Assembly (NCBI GenBank): GCA_002457715.1
Contig: NTKN01000008.1
Span: forward strand, 1 to 32,083
DNA length: 32,083 bases
DNA from: Cryomorphaceae bacterium MED-G14
GTDB lineage: Bacteria > Bacteroidota > Bacteroidia > Flavobacteriales > Flavobacteriaceae
Direction: 5' to 3'
The position numbers and the translations under genes are program-made. Under the pieces are notes generated by a model. The model was not told where the DNA came from. It ran no database searches and worked only from the letters and a program-made list of their open reading frames with translations. Positions 1-8,797 of this stretch are shown one piece after another (position 1 is the first letter of the stretch; each line of letters begins with the position of its first letter).

Positions 1-70
1 TAAGAGCTCTTATACCTGGAGCTGAAATACCATCATCATTAGTCACTAGTATTAAAGGTTTTTTTGACAT
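1..70 (-). CDS. surE: 5'/3'-nucleotidase SurE, N-terminal fragment (gene continues past the left edge)
   Basis: Reading the minus strand from the ATG at 68-70 gives MSKKPLILVTNDDGISAPGI followed by RAL, which is the SurE N-terminus. The NDDG motif contains the two Asp metal ligands of this family, and the following SAPG loop is also characteristic. SurE is a metal-dependent survival-protein phosphatase that dephosphorylates nucleoside 5'- and 3'-monophosphates. Only 23 codons are inside the window, so completeness cannot be judged. The gene is divergent from the tail-specific protease, separated by about 100 bases that must hold both promoters. Identification is firm despite the short fragment. 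Confidence 0.88.
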   Translation of the reverse strand, partial: MSKKPLILVTNDDGISAPGIRAL

Positions 71-89
71 ATATGGTCTAATTTTTGAA

Positions 90-97
90 CAAAAGTA
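90..97 (-). promoter_or_regulatory. candidate -7 element for surE
   Basis: On the minus strand this reads TACTTTTG, matching the Bacteroidota primary sigma factor -7 consensus TAnnTTTG. It lies 20 bases upstream of the surE ATG, giving a short predicted leader. I do not see a properly spaced -33 TTG, and in DNA this AT-rich chance matches are expected, so this is tentative. Confidence 0.25.
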
Positions 98-123
98 ATT
101 AAATCAAAATACATAATATTAAA

Positions 124-131
124 TAGATTTG
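124..131 (+). promoter_or_regulatory. candidate -7 element for the S41 protease gene
   Basis: TAGATTTG matches the Bacteroidota -7 consensus TAnnTTTG and lies 43 bases before the protease ATG, predicting a leader of roughly 35 to 40 bases. No -33 TTG at the usual distance is visible, so the call rests on one short motif. Confidence 0.28.
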
Positions 132-139
132 ATTCTATA

Positions 140-157
140 ATTATTATTATTATTATT
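140..157. repeat. TTA trinucleotide microsatellite in the leader of the protease gene
   Basis: Five consecutive TTA units lie between the candidate -7 element and the ATG at 175. A tract like this could vary in copy number by slippage, which would change leader length but not the reading frame. In such AT-rich DNA it may equally be neutral low-complexity sequence. Confidence 0.6.
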
Positions 158-174
158 TACTTTTATAAATCACT

Positions 175-2271
175 ATGAACAAGAAATTTGAATATTTATT
201 TTTGTTGATTCCATTATTAATTATTGGTTTTACAATTACCAATAAAAATTTTTCTGATCCTAATAAAGATAGATTATTGATAGAGATTATAAAGTATGTT
301 GTTGAAAAGGGACATTATAATAAAATTCAAATTGATGATGATCTCTCAGAAAAAATTTATTTATCCTTTATTGATAAACTCGACAAACAAAAAAGATTTT
401 TTTTAAAATCTGATCTAAAGAATTTCGAAAAGTACAAGTACAGGTTAGATGACCAAATTAAAAATTATGATCTTACTTTTTTTAACCTAGTTTACGAAAC
501 ACTAAAACTAAGATCTAATGAAGTTCAATCTTATTATAAAGAAATTTTAGCTAAACCGTTTGACTTCAAATATAAAGAGGAATTAAATTTAGATTTTGAG
601 AATAAAGATTTTTCAAAGAATAAAAGTGAAATTAAACAAAGGTGGAGAAAACAACTTAAATTTTCAACTTTAGATATTTCATTACTAAAGCTAGGTGATT
701 CTATTTCAACAATAAATGATCGTATATATAATGAATCCTTAGCAATTGTAAAAAAAAACACAGAAGATTTCTTCGAGTTTTATAACGATATGGATAGAGA
801 TGATTGGTTTTCTTCATATATAAATTCTTTTTTAAATCAACTTGATCCACATACATTTTATTTTCAGCCTGATGACAAGGAAAGATTTGATGTTAATATA
901 TCAGGAAAATTTAATGGAATAGGTGCAAGATTAACAAAAACTGAAGGTTCAATAAAAATTGTAGAAATTATTATTGGAGGTCCAATCTGGAAAGATAATT
1001 TGCTCAATGTTGGTGATGTAATTTTAAAAGTAGCACAAGATAATTCTGAACCTATAGATGTTGTAGGTATGAAGTTGGATGATGCTATAAAACTTATTAA
1101 GGGTCCAGCTAAATCTTTCGTAACATTAACAGTAAAAAAGATTGATGGCTCTATAAAAGATGTTAGTATAATGAGAGACTTAGTTGAATTAGAGGAAATA
1201 TATGCTAAATCAACCTTAATAAACAAAGAAAATATAAATTATGGATACATAAGTTTACCAAAGTTTTATGTTGATTTTTCTGATTATAAAAACAGGAATT
1301 CCTCTGAAGATGTTAAAAATCACATAATCAAGCTCAAAAATAATGGGATGAAAGGCCTTATCCTTGACTTAAGAAATAATGGTGGAGGATCCCTACAAAC
1401 TGTAGTAGATATGACTGGTTTATTTATTGAAAAAGGACCTGTAGTTCAAGTAAAGTCAATTGGAAATAGAAAAAAAATTTTATATGACAGAAATCCTGAA
1501 ATTATTTGGGATGGACCCTTAGTAATTTTAATTAATGAAATGTCTGCATCTGCTTCCGAAATTCTTGCTGCTGCTCTTCAAGATTATAAAAGAGCTGTGA
1601 TAATTGGCAGCAAAAAGTCTTTTGGAAAGGGCACTGTTCAAAACATTATAGATTTAAACAAGTTTATCTCAAATTCAGACTTTGATATGGGAGCTATAAA
1701 AATTACTACCGATAAGTTTTACAGAATTAATGGTGAATCTGTGCAATTAGAAGGTGTTAAAAGTGATGTTGTAATTCCTGACAGTTATATGCATATTTTT
1801 AATGGAGAGAAAGATGAGAATAATCCATTAAAATGGGATAAAATAGATGCTGCTTTTTACAATCCATGGAATGGCTTTAAGAATTTCAGTTTTATAAAAA
1901 ATAATGCGCAGTCAAGGATCAATTCAAATAATTATTTAAAGTTGATTAGTAAAAGAGCTGATTGGATTAAAGAACAAAGTGAAAATAAATTAATTCCCTT
2001 AAATTTTTCAGTATATAAAGATTATGTTGAAAATAATAAGAAAAGAAACAAGCTTTTTGAAAGTATTTCAGAATATTCTAACAACCTTAATTTTAAATTA
2101 CTTAAATCAGAAAAAGATTTTATTATGTCAAATAAAGATTTACTTAGCAATAGAAATCGATGGCATAAAAATTTGAAAAAAGATATTTTTATTAGTGAGG
2201 GTGTCAATGTTTTAGAGCAAATTTTTTTAAATAAATCTAAATCTGAAATGATTATAGCTAATAAGGAATGA
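175..2271 (+). CDS. prc: Carboxy-terminal processing (tail-specific) protease, S41 family
   Basis: This is a 698-residue serine protease with a Ser-Lys dyad, of the Prc/Tsp type, acting in the periplasm on the C-termini of substrates. A hydrophobic N-terminus (about residues 7-22) acts as a signal or anchor. A long helical N-terminal region follows, then a PDZ domain around residues 245-330, with the GIGARL entry and GGPIW...VGDVILKV signature. The S41 core comes next: the RNNGGGSL motif, the SASASEI segment with the likely nucleophile Ser459, and FGKGTVQ with the general-base Lys485. The tail after about residue 550 resembles the C-terminal helical domain of long Prc proteins, so this is the full-length type rather than short CtpA. 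The ABC permease gene starts 13 bases after its stop, suggesting co-transcription. The symbol follows E. coli usage; in Bacteroidota it is often simply annotated as tail-specific protease. Confidence 0.9.
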   Translation: MNKKFEYLFLLIPLLIIGFTITNKNFSDPNKDRLLIEIIKYVVEKGHYNKIQIDDDLSEKIYLSFIDKLDKQKRFFLKSDLKNFEKYKYRLDDQIKNYDLTFFNLVYETLKLRSNEVQSYYKEILAKPFDFKYKEELNLDFENKDFSKNKSEIKQRWRKQLKFSTLDISLLKLGDSISTINDRIYNESLAIVKKNTEDFFEFYNDMDRDDWFSSYINSFLNQLDPHTFYFQPDDKERFDVNISGKFNGIGARLTKTEGSIKIVEIIIGGPIWKDNLLNVGDVILKVAQDNSEPIDVVGMKLDDAIKLIKGPAKSFVTLTVKKIDGSIKDVSIMRDLVELEEIYAKSTLINKENINYGYISLPKFYVDFSDYKNRNSSEDVKNHIIKLKNNGMKGLILDLRNNGGGSLQTVVDMTGLFIEKGPVVQVKSIGNRKKILYDRNPEIIWDGPLVILINEMSASASEILAAALQDYKRAVIIGSKKSFGKGTVQNIIDLNKFISNSDFDMGAIKITTDKFYRINGESVQLEGVKSDVVIPDSYMHIFNGEKDENNPLKWDKIDAAFYNPWNGFKNFSFIKNNAQSRINSNNYLKLISKRADWIKEQSENKLIPLNFSVYKDYVENNKKRNKLFESISEYSNNLNFKLLKSEKDFIMSNKDLLSNRNRWHKNLKKDIFISEGVNVLEQIFLNKSKSEMIIANKE

Positions 2272-2284
2272 TAAATTTCAAGGT

Positions 2285-3328
2285 TTGGTAAATAATATTC
2301 CTTTAAGATTATCATACCTCTATATTTTTCTTTGCTTTATAGTTTCTGTTTTTGTTTTTTTTATTGTACCAGATAAAACCAAGAATGCAAATGCAATGAA
2401 TTTAAATATTCAGTCAAAAAAACCAGGATTTGAGGTTAATATTTTAAAAGTTCCAATAAATTATCACAATGAAAATTTTTCAGACTTATTTTTTGGTTCG
2501 GAAAAAAAATTTGATGAATATGCTATTAGTTCAATTTCTAGCGAAGGCAACCAATTAGTTGTTAATATATATTCAGATAATAATAATCAGATAGTAAAAA
2601 ACTTTGATTTTGATCGATTTGATGAAAATAATTTTGATCTAATTAAATCAAAGTATGTTTCTTCCAAAAAATTTCTTTTTGGTACTGATATATATGGAAG
2701 AGATGTTTTTAGTAGAGTTTTATTAGGTACTAGGGTTTCATTATCTATTGGATTAATGGCAGTAATAATTTCAACAATTATTGGATTATTTTTTGGTGTT
2801 TTAGGAGGTTACTATGGAGGCAAGATAGATTCATTTGTTGTTTGGTTAATTAATGTTTTTTGGTCAATACCAACCTTATTATTAGTTATTGCAATCTCTT
2901 TATCTATAGGAAAAGGATTTTGGCAAATTTATATAGCAATTGGATGTTCCATATGGGTTGAAGTTGCTAGACTTGTGCGTGGTAAGATTAAATCAGAAAA
3001 AGAAAAAGACTACATAACAGCTGTAAAAGTTTTAGGAATTAGTGATTTCAGAATTGTTTTAAAACATATTCTTCCTAACATCATTGGCCCAATTTTAATA
3101 ATTTCTGCTACTAACTTCGCATCAAGTATCCTGTTAGAAAGCGGTCTAAGCTTTTTAGGAATTGGAACTCAACCTCCTATGCCTAGTTGGGGATATATGA
3201 TTAAAGAAAATTATCAGTATATTCTTTTGGGTAATGCTTATTTAGCATTAATTCCAGGCTTTTTTCTTATGATTTTAGTTACAAGTTTTATTTATATATC
3301 AAACTATTATTCAGAAATAATTAAGTAG
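2285..3328 (+). CDS. ABC transporter permease, DppC/OppC-like (orphan)
   Basis: 347 residues. An N-terminal membrane helix (about 9-28) is followed by an extracytoplasmic stretch of roughly 100 residues. Next comes the family motif FGTDIYGRDVFSRVL and about five membrane helices. The cytoplasmic EAA-type loop, which contacts the ATPase, is visible as ITAVKVLGISDFRIVLKHIL, and the family signature SGLSFLGIGTQPPMPSWG is also present. It would form half of the membrane channel of a peptide or nickel type importer. No partner permease, ATPase or binding protein is in the window, so the substrate is unknown. The start is taken as TTG at 2285: an in-frame stop at 2255-2257 closes the upstream frame, and the first in-frame ATG would remove the first membrane helix. 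It converges on rodA with only two bases between the stop codons. Confidence 0.85.
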   Translation: MVNNIPLRLSYLYIFLCFIVSVFVFFIVPDKTKNANAMNLNIQSKKPGFEVNILKVPINYHNENFSDLFFGSEKKFDEYAISSISSEGNQLVVNIYSDNNNQIVKNFDFDRFDENNFDLIKSKYVSSKKFLFGTDIYGRDVFSRVLLGTRVSLSIGLMAVIISTIIGLFFGVLGGYYGGKIDSFVVWLINVFWSIPTLLLVIAISLSIGKGFWQIYIAIGCSIWVEVARLVRGKIKSEKEKDYITAVKVLGISDFRIVLKHILPNIIGPILIISATNFASSILLESGLSFLGIGTQPPMPSWGYMIKENYQYILLGNAYLALIPGFFLMILVTSFIYISNYYSEIIK

Positions 3329-3330
3329 AG

Positions 3331-4581
3331 TTACCATTTTTCTTTTTTTACAGAATCTAGCTTTATATATCCCCCAAATAAGATTATTGAAGCTAATAAG
3401 CTTGACCCTCCATAACTTATAAATGGCAAAGGAATACCTACAGTTGGAAAAACTCCAATCACCATACTTATATTAATAGCAAATTGGAAAAAAAAGATAG
3501 ATGCAACGCTATAAATAACTATTTTATTAAATATATTTCTATTAGTGTTAGCTCTACTAATCATTCTTAATATGAGAATTGTAAATAGAATTATTGTCAA
3601 AATTGAACCAAAAAACCCCCATTCTTCTCCAATAGTTGCAAAAATATAATCACTATGTTGTTCAGGAACAAAATCTCCTTTTGTTTGAGTTCCTTTTAAA
3701 AAACCTTCACCAAAAAAACCTCCAGATTTGAATGCAAGTTGTGACTGATTTGTATTATAGCCAATTCCTCTATTATCTTCTTTAATACCCAATACTATAT
3801 CAAACCTATCCCTATGCCTTTGTTCAAAAACTTCATTAAAAATAAAGTCAACACATAAAATGAATATTAATGACAATATTCCGTAGAATAAAAATTTTCG
3901 AAAAGATAATTTTCTATAAATATATATGAGTAAGATTGAAATAATTAATGTTGATATTATAAACAAAATATTTTGTTTTCCAACTACTATAGTTGTAATA
4001 AATAAAATAGTAAGCCATATAAAAATATTCATATATGTACTTGGTAAACCAATAACATACAAAACAAAAAAGAAGCTAAAATATATTAATGCAGTTCCAG
4101 GATCAGGCTGAATTATTATAAGAAAAATTGGTATTAAAACGATTAAAAAGCTATATAATTGAATACTTTTTCTTTTTAGATCTGAGTTTATATTACTCAG
4201 ATATTTTGCTAAAGCTAAAGCGGTTATTGGTTTCATGAATTCGGAAGGTTGAAGACTAAAACCCATTAAAGAAAACCAAGATTTTGCTCCTTTAACTTCA
4301 TTTCCAAAAATTAGTACAGCAATTAATAAAATAATACCAATTAGGTAAATTATACTTGAATATCTGAAAAAAAATCTATCATCAGAAACAAGAATAAATA
4401 AGAAAATTATTAATGAAATTAAAGTAAAAATCAATTGTTTTCCAAAAGGATTTTTGAATGAGAAAAAACTCATATTATCAAAATAAGTGGATGAGTAAAT
4501 ATTAACTAATCCAATCATGATTAATAAGCTTACAATTGAAATTGATACAAAATCAAATTTTTTAATATTTAAACTATTCAT
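3331..4581 (-). CDS. rodA: Rod-shape-determining glycosyltransferase RodA (SEDS family)
   Basis: 416 residues, highly hydrophobic, with about ten membrane helices. RodA polymerises lipid II into glycan strands during cell elongation, in complex with the transpeptidase PBP2. Diagnostic segments are LQPSEFMKP after the first helices, IQPDPGTAL with the likely catalytic Asp160, and the periplasmic-loop motif GYNTNQSQLAFKSGGFFGEG. Also present are FVPEQHSDYIFATIGEEWG and the C-terminal GIPLPFISYGGSS signature that separates RodA/FtsW proteins from other membrane proteins. The operon context with mreBCD and mrdA argues for RodA rather than FtsW. Its ATG overlaps the last codons of mrdA by 8 bases, implying translational coupling and balanced production of the glycosyltransferase-transpeptidase pair. 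It is the last gene of the operon. Confidence 0.95.
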   Translation of the reverse strand: MNSLNIKKFDFVSISIVSLLIMIGLVNIYSSTYFDNMSFFSFKNPFGKQLIFTLISLIIFLFILVSDDRFFFRYSSIIYLIGIILLIAVLIFGNEVKGAKSWFSLMGFSLQPSEFMKPITALALAKYLSNINSDLKRKSIQLYSFLIVLIPIFLIIIQPDPGTALIYFSFFFVLYVIGLPSTYMNIFIWLTILFITTIVVGKQNILFIISTLIISILLIYIYRKLSFRKFLFYGILSLIFILCVDFIFNEVFEQRHRDRFDIVLGIKEDNRGIGYNTNQSQLAFKSGGFFGEGFLKGTQTKGDFVPEQHSDYIFATIGEEWGFFGSILTIILFTILILRMISRANTNRNIFNKIVIYSVASIFFFQFAINISMVIGVFPTVGIPLPFISYGGSSLLASIILFGGYIKLDSVKKEKW

Positions 4582-6433
4582 TTATAGTAAAATTTTCATA
4601 TATGTATGGCTTCATGTATTCTTCTTTTAAATTTCCATTTAATATGTAGTTCTCAAGCCATTTTCTTTCAACATTTCTGTTTAGATATTTTTCAGCAATA
4701 AGGCTAGATATTGGAGCTGCCCATCTTGTTCCCCAATACCCATTCTCTATAAAAACGCATATGGCAATCTCAGGATCTTCTGCCGGTGCAAATCCAATAA
4801 AAATTGAATGATCGGTTAGCTGTTTTCTTTTACCATTAATTTTTATAAAATTCTCAGCAGTTCCAGTTTTACCAGCTAATGTTATTCCTTTAATTTTAGA
4901 GTTTTGAGCTGTACCTTTCTCTACTACATCAATCATTCCTTTAATAATTGGATCAAAGTGTTTTTCTGAAATTAATGTTTTTTTAATTTTTTTATAATTT
5001 TTATCAATTGAATCATTTTCAATATTTTTAACAAAATGAGGCGATATATACCAACCTTTATTTGCGATTATCGCTGCAAAGTTTGCTAATTGAATTGGTG
5101 TTGTAAGGACTTCACCCTGTCCAATGGAATTTGAGATTGTAGTTGATGCTTCCCATGAGTTTTTATACCATCTATTATAATAATCTGAGCTAGGTATAAA
5201 TCCTCTTTTTCCTGTAGGATGATCATAACCTAAAAAGTTTCCAAATCCAAATGAAGTAACATAATCTTTCCATTTGTCTAAGCCAATTGATGAAGTTTTA
5301 TAGTTTTCGATAATTTCTTTGTAAGTTTTTGCAAAATATGTATTACATGAGGTATATATTGCATTATTTAAATTTGTATATGTTTCTAGATTAGTATGAC
5401 ATTTCATGAAAGCATTTTTAGCATAAAAATGGCCACCATTACATCTAAACACAGTCTCTTCTCGAATTACATTTTCTTGTAATCCAATTAATGCATTAAT
5501 TATTTTAAAAGTTGAACCAGGAGGATATTGACCTTGAAGTCCTCTTTCAAACAAAGGTTTTCCGATACTATCTAAATTTAAATTATTATAATTAACGGAT
5601 CGATCTCTTCCAACCAATAAACTTGGATCATATCCGGGAGAATTAACTAAGGCTAGGATTTCTCCAGATTTTGGTTCAATAGCAATAATACTTCCAAATT
5701 TATTTTTCATCAATGAATCACCATAAACTTGAAGTTCGATATCTAAGGTAACATCAATATTTTTTGCAGGTATCATTAAGCTATCATAGATACCGTTTTT
5801 ATACTTGCTAATAATTCTATTAAACTTATCCTTTTGAAAATATTTTACACCTTTCTTACCTCTCAAAACTTTTTCATAAGATTTTTCTAAACCTTGCCTT
5901 CCGATCATTTCACCAGCTCTGTAATAGGGGTTGGTATCAATCTCATATGTATTTACTTCGCTTATATATCCAAAAAGATTTGAAGCAGTTTGAAAGTTGT
6001 ATTTTCTTTTTGATTTTTTTTGGATAAAAAGACCACTAAATTTCCAAAGTTTCTCTTGAATATTAGCATACTCATTTTTTGTTATACCAGAGATTAATAT
6101 TGAAGGTTTAACAGCAGAATATTTTTTTGCCTTGTTAAGTCGGTTAAGAAAATCTCTGCTGGTTATATTAATTTCATTCGAGATTGATAAACTATCTGAA
6201 ATTTTAATGTCTTTTGGAATAATCATTAAGTCATAATATGGTTCGTTATATACAATCAGTTTTTTATTTCTATCGTATATATACCCTCTTTCAGGAAAAT
6301 CATATACTTTTTGAATTGAAGCTCTTTCTAAAATTTGTGAAGAGTTATTATTAATAATTTGAAGATCAAAAAGTTTAATTATTAAAAGAACTGATATGAT
6401 GATAACTATTATTTGAAAAAGTTTATCACGCAT
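4574..6433 (-). CDS. mrdA: Penicillin-binding protein 2 (elongation transpeptidase)
   Basis: 619 residues. A single N-terminal membrane anchor (about 6-22) is followed by a PBP dimerisation domain beginning with the RGYIYDRN motif and containing the MIGRQGLEKSYE segment. The C-terminal transpeptidase domain holds all three active-site motifs: S307-T-F-K (in PPGSTFK), S-C-N (in YTSCNTYF) and K522-T-G-T. The protein crosslinks peptidoglycan at the elongating side wall and is a target of beta-lactams such as mecillinam. Length and motif spacing are normal for class B PBP2. The coding start overlaps the end of mreD by 8 bases and the coding end overlaps rodA by 8 bases, so it is locked into the rod-shape operon. 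Confidence 0.95.
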   Translation of the reverse strand: MRDKLFQIIVIIISVLLIIKLFDLQIINNNSSQILERASIQKVYDFPERGYIYDRNKKLIVYNEPYYDLMIIPKDIKISDSLSISNEINITSRDFLNRLNKAKKYSAVKPSILISGITKNEYANIQEKLWKFSGLFIQKKSKRKYNFQTASNLFGYISEVNTYEIDTNPYYRAGEMIGRQGLEKSYEKVLRGKKGVKYFQKDKFNRIISKYKNGIYDSLMIPAKNIDVTLDIELQVYGDSLMKNKFGSIIAIEPKSGEILALVNSPGYDPSLLVGRDRSVNYNNLNLDSIGKPLFERGLQGQYPPGSTFKIINALIGLQENVIREETVFRCNGGHFYAKNAFMKCHTNLETYTNLNNAIYTSCNTYFAKTYKEIIENYKTSSIGLDKWKDYVTSFGFGNFLGYDHPTGKRGFIPSSDYYNRWYKNSWEASTTISNSIGQGEVLTTPIQLANFAAIIANKGWYISPHFVKNIENDSIDKNYKKIKKTLISEKHFDPIIKGMIDVVEKGTAQNSKIKGITLAGKTGTAENFIKINGKRKQLTDHSIFIGFAPAEDPEIAICVFIENGYWGTRWAAPISSLIAEKYLNRNVERKWLENYILNGNLKEEYMKPYIYENFTINE

Positions 6434-6941
6434 TTTTTCTAAAAAATATTAACAAGATAAAGTATGAAAAGATTATTGAAATAATCGAGCTAATTAATGT
6501 TTTGTTCAATATAATATCAAAATTTTTTAATGAAAAAATTTCTACTGAGTTTAAAATTAATTGATGTGTAAAAAACATTAGGAATAGATAAGTAAGTTGT
6601 TGATATAAGCTTGTACCGCTAATATACTCTGATGTTTTTCTGACTTTATTTACGTCAAAGTTTCCAAAAGCAAATTTAATTATGTACGGTTTAGTTAAAA
6701 TAGATAGAAGAAGAGAAAATGTAATTATCCCAAATGAATTAGAAAAAAAGTCTATAACAAAACCAAAAATAAATGTAATTATATAAGCGATACTTTTATT
6801 GAAATTTAAAGGAAAAACTAAAACAAAAATCAGATATATATTAACTGTATTTCCAAAAATTAAAAAATTATTAAATATCATAACTTGAGATAATGATAAA
6901 ATTATAAATCTAAAAAACAATATTTGATTTAGATTATTCAA
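6426..6941 (-). CDS. mreD: Rod-shape-determining membrane protein MreD
   Basis: 171 residues, almost entirely hydrophobic, with about five predicted membrane helices. Sequence conservation in MreD is low, but the segment YIITFIFGFVIDFFSNSFGI, with its Asp and small residues inside a helix, is typical. The position between mreC and mrdA makes the assignment solid. MreD links MreC and the cytoskeleton to the RodA-PBP2 synthase in the inner membrane. The start is a TTG at 6939-6941 lying inside the last codons of mreC (8-base overlap); the next in-frame ATG is at codon 21 and would delete the first helix. The non-ATG start inside the upstream gene suggests production by reinitiation after mreC translation. 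Confidence 0.87.
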   Translation of the reverse strand: MNNLNQILFFRFIILSLSQVMIFNNFLIFGNTVNIYLIFVLVFPLNFNKSIAYIITFIFGFVIDFFSNSFGIITFSLLLSILTKPYIIKFAFGNFDVNKVRKTSEYISGTSLYQQLTYLFLMFFTHQLILNSVEIFSLKNFDIILNKTLISSIISIIFSYFILLIFFRKNA

Positions 6942-7734
6942 TTAAGTTTATTAAATCGTTGAACTCTTCAATAAAATCATTTTTTACTATGTAAACATTT
7001 CGTAAGGAGCCAAAATCTTCAAACAATTTTACTGAAATATTAAAGTAATTAGTTGATTCTGGCAAATTAAAATCTGATATGACTCCAATAGGAATATTTC
7101 TAGGAAAAATAGAAGACATACCCCCTGAAATTATTGTGTCACCTATGGAAATATTAGCACTTTTTGGAATGTCCTCTAATTCCATTATTTGATGATTTTT
7201 GCCGTTCCAATATAATGAACCAAAATGTTCACTCTTTTTTACAACTGCATTAATTTTAAGTTGTGAATTTAAAATTGAAATTGCAGTGGCAAATCTTTCA
7301 GATACATTATTTATGACTCCAATAATTCCTTGGCTGGTTATTATTCCATCATCAACTTCAATATTTTGAAACTTTCCTTTATCAATAGTTATAAAATTCT
7401 TTGAAAATTTTATACTATTAGAAATAACTTTTGATGGAATATATCTAAAATTTTTTTTTAAAATAATTGAGTCATTTTCATATTTATAGTTTAAATTATT
7501 TTTTAGAAATGAATTTTCAATTACTAATTTTTGATTTGTGTTAACCAAATCAAAATATTCAAAAACTTCTGTTTTAATTTCATTAATCGAATTAACTATA
7601 GAGCTGGAGTATAAATTAAACTTAGAAATTTGGTAATAGTTTCTGCTAAAAATTTGTGTAGTTGAGATAGAAATTAGAATTAAAAAAATTATGGAGTTTA
7701 TATTTTTAATAATAAAATCAATAAAGTTTCGCAT
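6934..7734 (-). CDS. mreC: Rod-shape-determining protein MreC
   Basis: 266 residues with one N-terminal membrane helix (about 13-30), a coiled-coil stretch around residues 45-90 rich in Asn, Lys and Leu, and a C-terminal periplasmic beta domain. Typical MreC segments in the beta domain are FITIDKGKFQNIEVDDGIIT followed by QGIIGVI, then LYWNGKNHQIMELEDIP and the GDTIISGGMSSIFPRNIPIG turn. MreC is the periplasmic scaffold that activates PBP2 for elongation. It starts five bases after the mreB stop and overlaps mreD by 8 bases. The length is slightly short compared with proteobacterial MreC, which carry longer C-terminal tails. Confidence 0.92.
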   Translation of the reverse strand: MRNFIDFIIKNINSIIFLILISISTTQIFSRNYYQISKFNLYSSSIVNSINEIKTEVFEYFDLVNTNQKLVIENSFLKNNLNYKYENDSIILKKNFRYIPSKVISNSIKFSKNFITIDKGKFQNIEVDDGIITSQGIIGVINNVSERFATAISILNSQLKINAVVKKSEHFGSLYWNGKNHQIMELEDIPKSANISIGDTIISGGMSSIFPRNIPIGVISDFNLPESTNYFNISVKLFEDFGSLRNVYIVKNDFIEEFNDLINLIE

Positions 7735-7738
7735 TAAA

Positions 7739-8767
7739 TTATTTTACTAAAACACTTTTAAAGCGTTCAATATTTTTTAATGTAATACCTGTACCTCTTA
7801 CAACAGCTCTAAGTGGATCTTCAGCGATAAAAACAGGTAGGTCAGTTTTTTTTGAAATTCTTTTGTCAAGACCTCTAAGCATTGAACCTCCGCCAGCTAA
7901 ATATATTCCAGTGTTATAGATATCTGCCGCTAGTTCAGGTGGTGTTTGAGAGAGTGTTTCCATCACTGATTCCTCAATTCTTACTATTGACTTATCTAAG
8001 GCTTTAGCTATTTCTCTGTAGCCAATTGAAATTTCTTTAGGTTTTCCTGAAAGAAGATCCCTACCTTGAACCAGTATGTCATCAGGAGGAGTATCTAATT
8101 CATCTAAAGCTGATCCTATATTAATTTTTATTTTTTCAGCTGTTCTATCTCCAATCGATAAGTTGTGTTGAGTTCTCATGTAATAAACAATATCTTCGGT
8201 GAAAACGTCACCTGCAATTTTTACACTTTTATCACAAACAATTCCTGCTAAAGCTATTACCGCAATTTCAGTTGTACCACCGCCTATATCAATAATCATA
8301 TTACCCTTGGGTTGCATAATATCTACACCAATTCCAATAGCAGCAGCCATTGGTTCATGAATTAAATAAACTTCTTTTCCATTTACTCTTTCAGCAGATT
8401 CTTTAACAGCCCTCATCTCTACTTCTGTTATACCGGATGGAATACATATTACCATTTTTAAAGATGGAGAGTAAAATCTTTTATTTAGATTAGGAATACT
8501 TTTTATTAATTGACCAATCATTTGCTCGGATGCATTAAAGTCAGCAATAACACCATCTTTTAAGGGACGAATTGTTTTAATATTTTCATGAGTTTTACCA
8601 TGCATTAATTTTGCTTCTTTTCCAACTGCAATGATCTTACCTGACTTTTGGTCAATGGCAACTATAGATGGACTGTCAACAACAACTTTATCATTATGAA
8701 TAATTAAAGTATTAGCAGTTCCAAGGTCAATAGCAATTGATTCAGTCCAAAAGTCAAAAAAACTCAT
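7739..8767 (-). CDS. mreB: Actin-like cytoskeletal protein MreB
   Basis: 342 residues, the usual MreB length. Nucleotide-binding motifs of the actin fold are present: IDLGTANT near residues 13-20 (phosphate 1), MIIDIGGGTTEIAVIAL in the middle (phosphate 2), and GIYLAGGGSMLRGLD near residue 290 (adenosine). The N-terminal MSFFDFWTESIA can serve as the amphipathic membrane-binding segment of MreB. It polymerises into curved membrane filaments that direct the RodA-PBP2 machinery, so the organism is probably rod-shaped at some stage. It lies 30 bases downstream of purH on the same strand with no terminator between them, and leads the mreBCD-mrdA-rodA series. Confidence 0.97.
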   Translation of the reverse strand: MSFFDFWTESIAIDLGTANTLIIHNDKVVVDSPSIVAIDQKSGKIIAVGKEAKLMHGKTHENIKTIRPLKDGVIADFNASEQMIGQLIKSIPNLNKRFYSPSLKMVICIPSGITEVEMRAVKESAERVNGKEVYLIHEPMAAAIGIGVDIMQPKGNMIIDIGGGTTEIAVIALAGIVCDKSVKIAGDVFTEDIVYYMRTQHNLSIGDRTAEKIKINIGSALDELDTPPDDILVQGRDLLSGKPKEISIGYREIAKALDKSIVRIEESVMETLSQTPPELAADIYNTGIYLAGGGSMLRGLDKRISKKTDLPVFIAEDPLRAVVRGTGITLKNIERFKSVLVK

Positions 8768-8797
8768 AAAGTATTGGTTATTAGTAAAGTTAGCAAA

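Noticed and set aside
864-1226. Minus-strand open frame inside the tail-specific protease gene
   Set aside because: It is antisense to the PDZ domain coding region, Ser/Ile/Thr-rich with no family resemblance; a compositional shadow.
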